Source: Rhodospirillales bacterium (GTDB lineage: Bacteria > Pseudomonadota > Alphaproteobacteria > Rhodospirillales > Casp-alpha2). Taken from it: a stretch of DNA of 8,919 bases. Every line of letters begins with the position of its first letter. Positions within the stretch are counted from its first letter, which is position 1. A program made the translations under genes and the position numbers. The notes under the pieces are model-generated. The model was given only the letters and a program-made list of their open reading frames with translations, was not told the origin of the DNA and made no database searches. The stretch is from the NCBI GenBank assembly GCA_018664265.1, contig JABJOR010000466.1, forward strand, positions 1 through 8,919. Direction: 5' to 3'. Shown here one piece after another: positions 6,994-8,919 of the stretch.

Positions 6994-7995
6994 ATGATAA
7001 AGAATAATGATGGAGGTCAATTGAACCAAACTTCTTGGTGGGGTGTGGCAACCTTTTTTAGGTGTTCTTTGGAAGATGATCTGTCTGAAACTGACATTGC
7101 TTTAATCGGTGTTCCACATTCCAGCGGAAACGGCACCACAGAACGGGATCAGCATCTCGGGCCGCGCGCTGTTCGGAATGTTTCTGGTGAATACAGACGA
7201 TTTCATAAGGAATTCAAGATATCGCCTTGGGACGCGTGCCGCATCAGCGATGTGGGGGATGTATCATTACCTCATGCCATGAATAACGACGTGACTATAA
7301 AAGATATTGAGGCTTGGTATCACGATATTGATACGGCAGGTGTGTGTCCTGTTTCCATTGGCGGTGATCATTCCATTACGCTCCCTATCTTGCGGGCTCT
7401 TGCAGGGCCACAATCTAAAACCACAAACGAACCTCTTGCCGTGTTGCATTTTGACGCTCATCACGATTCCTATGGTGTTGAGGACGTCGGGGCTAAACAT
7501 TTCCTTGGCAATTATGAGTGGGCCGGTGCGTGGGGTAAGATTATGGGTGATGAAGGTTTGGTGAACCCGGAAAAGGTTATTCAGATTGGCATGCGTGGCC
7601 ATGGCTATACAGAGAACGATGGAATCGAAAGCCACAGGTTGGGCTATCGGGTCATTGATAAAGATGAGTTTGATGAAATGGGCACCGATGCCGTCGTGGC
7701 TGAAATACGTGAACGCATAGGTGACACACCGCTCTATATTACGTTCGACATGGATGTGTTAGACACAACAGTAGCGCCGGGTGTCTCCAATCTGGAACCT
7801 GGTTATCCTGGCATGACGATGATTGAGGCAATGCGTGTTCTGCAAGGGTTGCGAGGTCTCAATGTCATCGGGGCTGATGTCGTTTGCCTGATGCCAACCA
7901 AGGACAATCCAAATAACATCACTTCGATCAACGCGTCCATTATCATGTTCGAGCAGATCAGTCTGATTGCCGATCGGCTCGGCGCAAACCAGTAA
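6994..7995 (+). CDS. Divergent ureohydrolase-family protein, second of tandem pair
   Basis: A 333-aa ureohydrolase clearly different from its neighbour. It keeps the six metal ligands: His126 in GGDH, Asp154/His156/Asp158 in DAHHD, and Asp252/Asp254 in FDMDVLD. The substrate-side loops differ from agmatinases: APGTGTPE reads APGVSNLE followed by PGYPGMT (a two-residue longer loop, Glu268 retained), the HHG of the partner is replaced by KHFLGN (His169), and EVSPPYD is replaced by CLMPTKDN. The APGVS string recalls formimidoylglutamase-type members. The ATG at 6994 has a strong AAGGAG at 6-nt spacing; an in-frame TTG at 6973 is a poor alternative. The 37-bp gap makes an operon with the first gene very likely. 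It may be a second enzyme with its own substrate or the partner subunit of a heteromeric enzyme. Confidence 0.88.
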   Translation: MIKNNDGGQLNQTSWWGVATFFRCSLEDDLSETDIALIGVPHSSGNGTTERDQHLGPRAVRNVSGEYRRFHKEFKISPWDACRISDVGDVSLPHAMNNDVTIKDIEAWYHDIDTAGVCPVSIGGDHSITLPILRALAGPQSKTTNEPLAVLHFDAHHDSYGVEDVGAKHFLGNYEWAGAWGKIMGDEGLVNPEKVIQIGMRGHGYTENDGIESHRLGYRVIDKDEFDEMGTDAVVAEIRERIGDTPLYITFDMDVLDTTVAPGVSNLEPGYPGMTMIEAMRVLQGLRGLNVIGADVVCLMPTKDNPNNITSINASIIMFEQISLIADRLGANQ

Positions 7996-7999
7996 TAGG

Positions 8000-8013
8000 C
8001 TTAAATCTTTAAG
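8000..8013. repeat. AT-rich near-palindrome between convergent genes
   Basis: CTTAAA and TTTAAG flank a 2-bp centre (TC), making a perfect 6-bp inverted repeat that overlaps the end of the LysR gene. Only 13 bp separate the stop codons of the ureohydrolase pair and the convergent regulator gene, and no GC-rich stem with a T run is present. I therefore see no standard terminator, and the two transcripts probably overlap at their 3' ends. Confidence 0.4.
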
Positions 8014-8881
8014 TGTTAAGGGCTGTCATCAAACGACGCATGAGCGCCGTAATTGCAGAGTTGGGTGTTTCATCGGGGGTGAAGAAACCAAACTCTGCAC
8101 TGAGTGGGGGCGGTAGTCCGTCTAGCTCTCCCAAGACCCGCATGGCTGGACGCATGGATTTTCTTGTCAGGTTGCTGACCCCGAGGCCAGCTTCCACGGC
8201 AGCTGCTTTCGATTCAACAGTAGTGGTTGAATAGACAATCCGCCAATCCAGTCCGGCTTCTGATAATCTATCAAATATCCGTTTCTCCCAAGGGTGCTCC
8301 ATTCTGCGGGGTTCTTCGCGGCCCTGACAAATAATCGGCAAAGGTTGAGAAAGATCGACAACATAATCCCTGCTTGCGACCCAAAGAAGGGGTTCGGTCC
8401 AAGATGTGAGCGGAGTCTGTGACATGAATTCCACAGCAGCCAGAGCAAGGTCGATTTCATTGTTTTGCATAAGTTCATTGAGTTCGATACTCGGGGCAAC
8501 GGTCACCTCCATCCGGATTTTTTGGCGAAACTCGGTAAACTCCCGTAATATCTTTGGCAACCGACTGACCGCATAGTCTGGAGCCAGACCCAGTCTGATT
8601 AATTCTGGCATAGTCTCCATGTCGAGTGAATCACACAGCTCGGTTTCCAGATCCAATATACGATGGGCATAATTAACGACTATCTGTCCCTCTGAGGTCA
8701 GCGATACACCACGGGCATGGCGCCGGAATAGGCTATGACCTAAGGCACTTTCAAGTTGCGATATCCTAATGCTGATGGTCGACTGTGATCTGTGAAGTTC
8801 TTCGGACGCACCACTTATACTGCCGTGCCTTGCAACCGACAGAAGGCTCCGCAAGTAATCCAGATCCGGTAATCTATTCAT
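8009..8881 (-). CDS. LysR-type transcriptional regulator
   Basis: A 290-aa DNA-binding regulator of normal LysR length. The N-terminal winged helix-turn-helix (about 6-65) has GSISGASEELHRSQSTISIRISQLE, then FRRHARGVSLTSEG and a linker helix with HRILDLE. The effector-binding domain begins near residue 93 with ELIRLGLAPDYA, a start reminiscent of the LrhA/HexA-like subgroup, and includes KAAAVEAGLGVSNLTR. Two adjacent ATGs exist (8884 and 8881); GAGG lies 5 nt before the second and only 2 nt before the first, so I chose 8881. The gene converges on the ureohydrolase pair. LysR regulators next to ureohydrolase genes are established in Pseudomonas aeruginosa (gbuR with gbuA, gpuR with gpuA), so control by a guanidino inducer is a fair inference. 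It could instead serve genes beyond the right edge. Confidence 0.93.
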   Translation of the reverse strand: MNRLPDLDYLRSLLSVARHGSISGASEELHRSQSTISIRISQLESALGHSLFRRHARGVSLTSEGQIVVNYAHRILDLETELCDSLDMETMPELIRLGLAPDYAVSRLPKILREFTEFRQKIRMEVTVAPSIELNELMQNNEIDLALAAVEFMSQTPLTSWTEPLLWVASRDYVVDLSQPLPIICQGREEPRRMEHPWEKRIFDRLSEAGLDWRIVYSTTTVESKAAAVEAGLGVSNLTRKSMRPAMRVLGELDGLPPPLSAEFGFFTPDETPNSAITALMRRLMTALNT

Positions 8882-8898
8882 CATGACCTCACAAATAT

Positions 8899-8919
8899 GT
8901 TATTCGAAATACTAATAAC
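8899..8919. promoter_or_regulatory. 21-bp inverted repeat, candidate LysR operator
   Basis: GTTATT (8899-8904) and AATAAC (8914-8919) are perfect 6-bp inverted arms around a 9-bp spacer. The inner ATT-N9-AAT gives the T-N11-A geometry expected of LysR-type binding boxes. It lies 17-38 bp upstream of the LysR start codon, where autoregulatory sites of this family usually sit. If a gene starts divergently just beyond the window, the same site could control it. The binding protein is inferred from position and symmetry; the window ends exactly at the repeat's last base. Confidence 0.5.

Overview
This window looks like the chromosome of an alphaproteobacterium with moderate G+C. The clue is the minus-strand gene order rpiB-glyA-nrdR-ribD-ribE-ribBA-ribH, a housekeeping arrangement typical of that class, together with a RibBA whose GTP cyclohydrolase II half is degenerate, as in the alphaproteobacterial 'RibBX' proteins. 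I cannot name the genus from the sequence.

Layout. Positions 1-5334 (minus strand) hold seven tightly packed genes read right to left: rpiB, glyA, nrdR, ribD, ribE, ribBA and the 5' part of ribH, which runs off the left edge. Spacing is 20 bp (rpiB/glyA), 85 bp with a hairpin (glyA/nrdR), a 14-bp overlap (nrdR/ribD), 0 bp (ribD/ribE), 4 bp (ribE/ribBA) and 34 bp (ribBA/ribH). ribD, ribE and ribBA all appear to start at GTG, and their Shine-Dalgarno sequences lie inside the preceding gene or across the junction, so translational coupling is likely. The rib genes supply riboflavin; rpiB supplies ribose 5-phosphate/ribulose 5-phosphate; glyA supplies glycine and C1 units; nrdR controls ribonucleotide reductase genes.

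Hidden in ribD (2325-2340) is a 15/16 match to the ParB-binding parS consensus with a perfect 14-bp palindromic core. This is the most surprising signal in the window. It suggests the locus serves as a ParB loading site and probably lies in the origin-proximal domain of the chromosome.

Positions 5335-5945 hold no convincing gene. This stretch separates the operon from an unrelated accessory module and contains several small palindromes and weak promoter-like elements.

Positions 5946-7995 (plus strand) encode two different ureohydrolase (arginase/agmatinase family) proteins in tandem, both with all six binuclear metal ligands. They are followed convergently by a LysR-type regulator (8009-8881). 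A 21-bp inverted repeat just upstream of that regulator is a good candidate operator. The tandem pair plus a LysR regulator suggests inducible breakdown of a guanidino compound. The substrate is unknown, and the two proteins may form a heteromeric enzyme, as in the nickel-dependent metformin hydrolase MfmAB.
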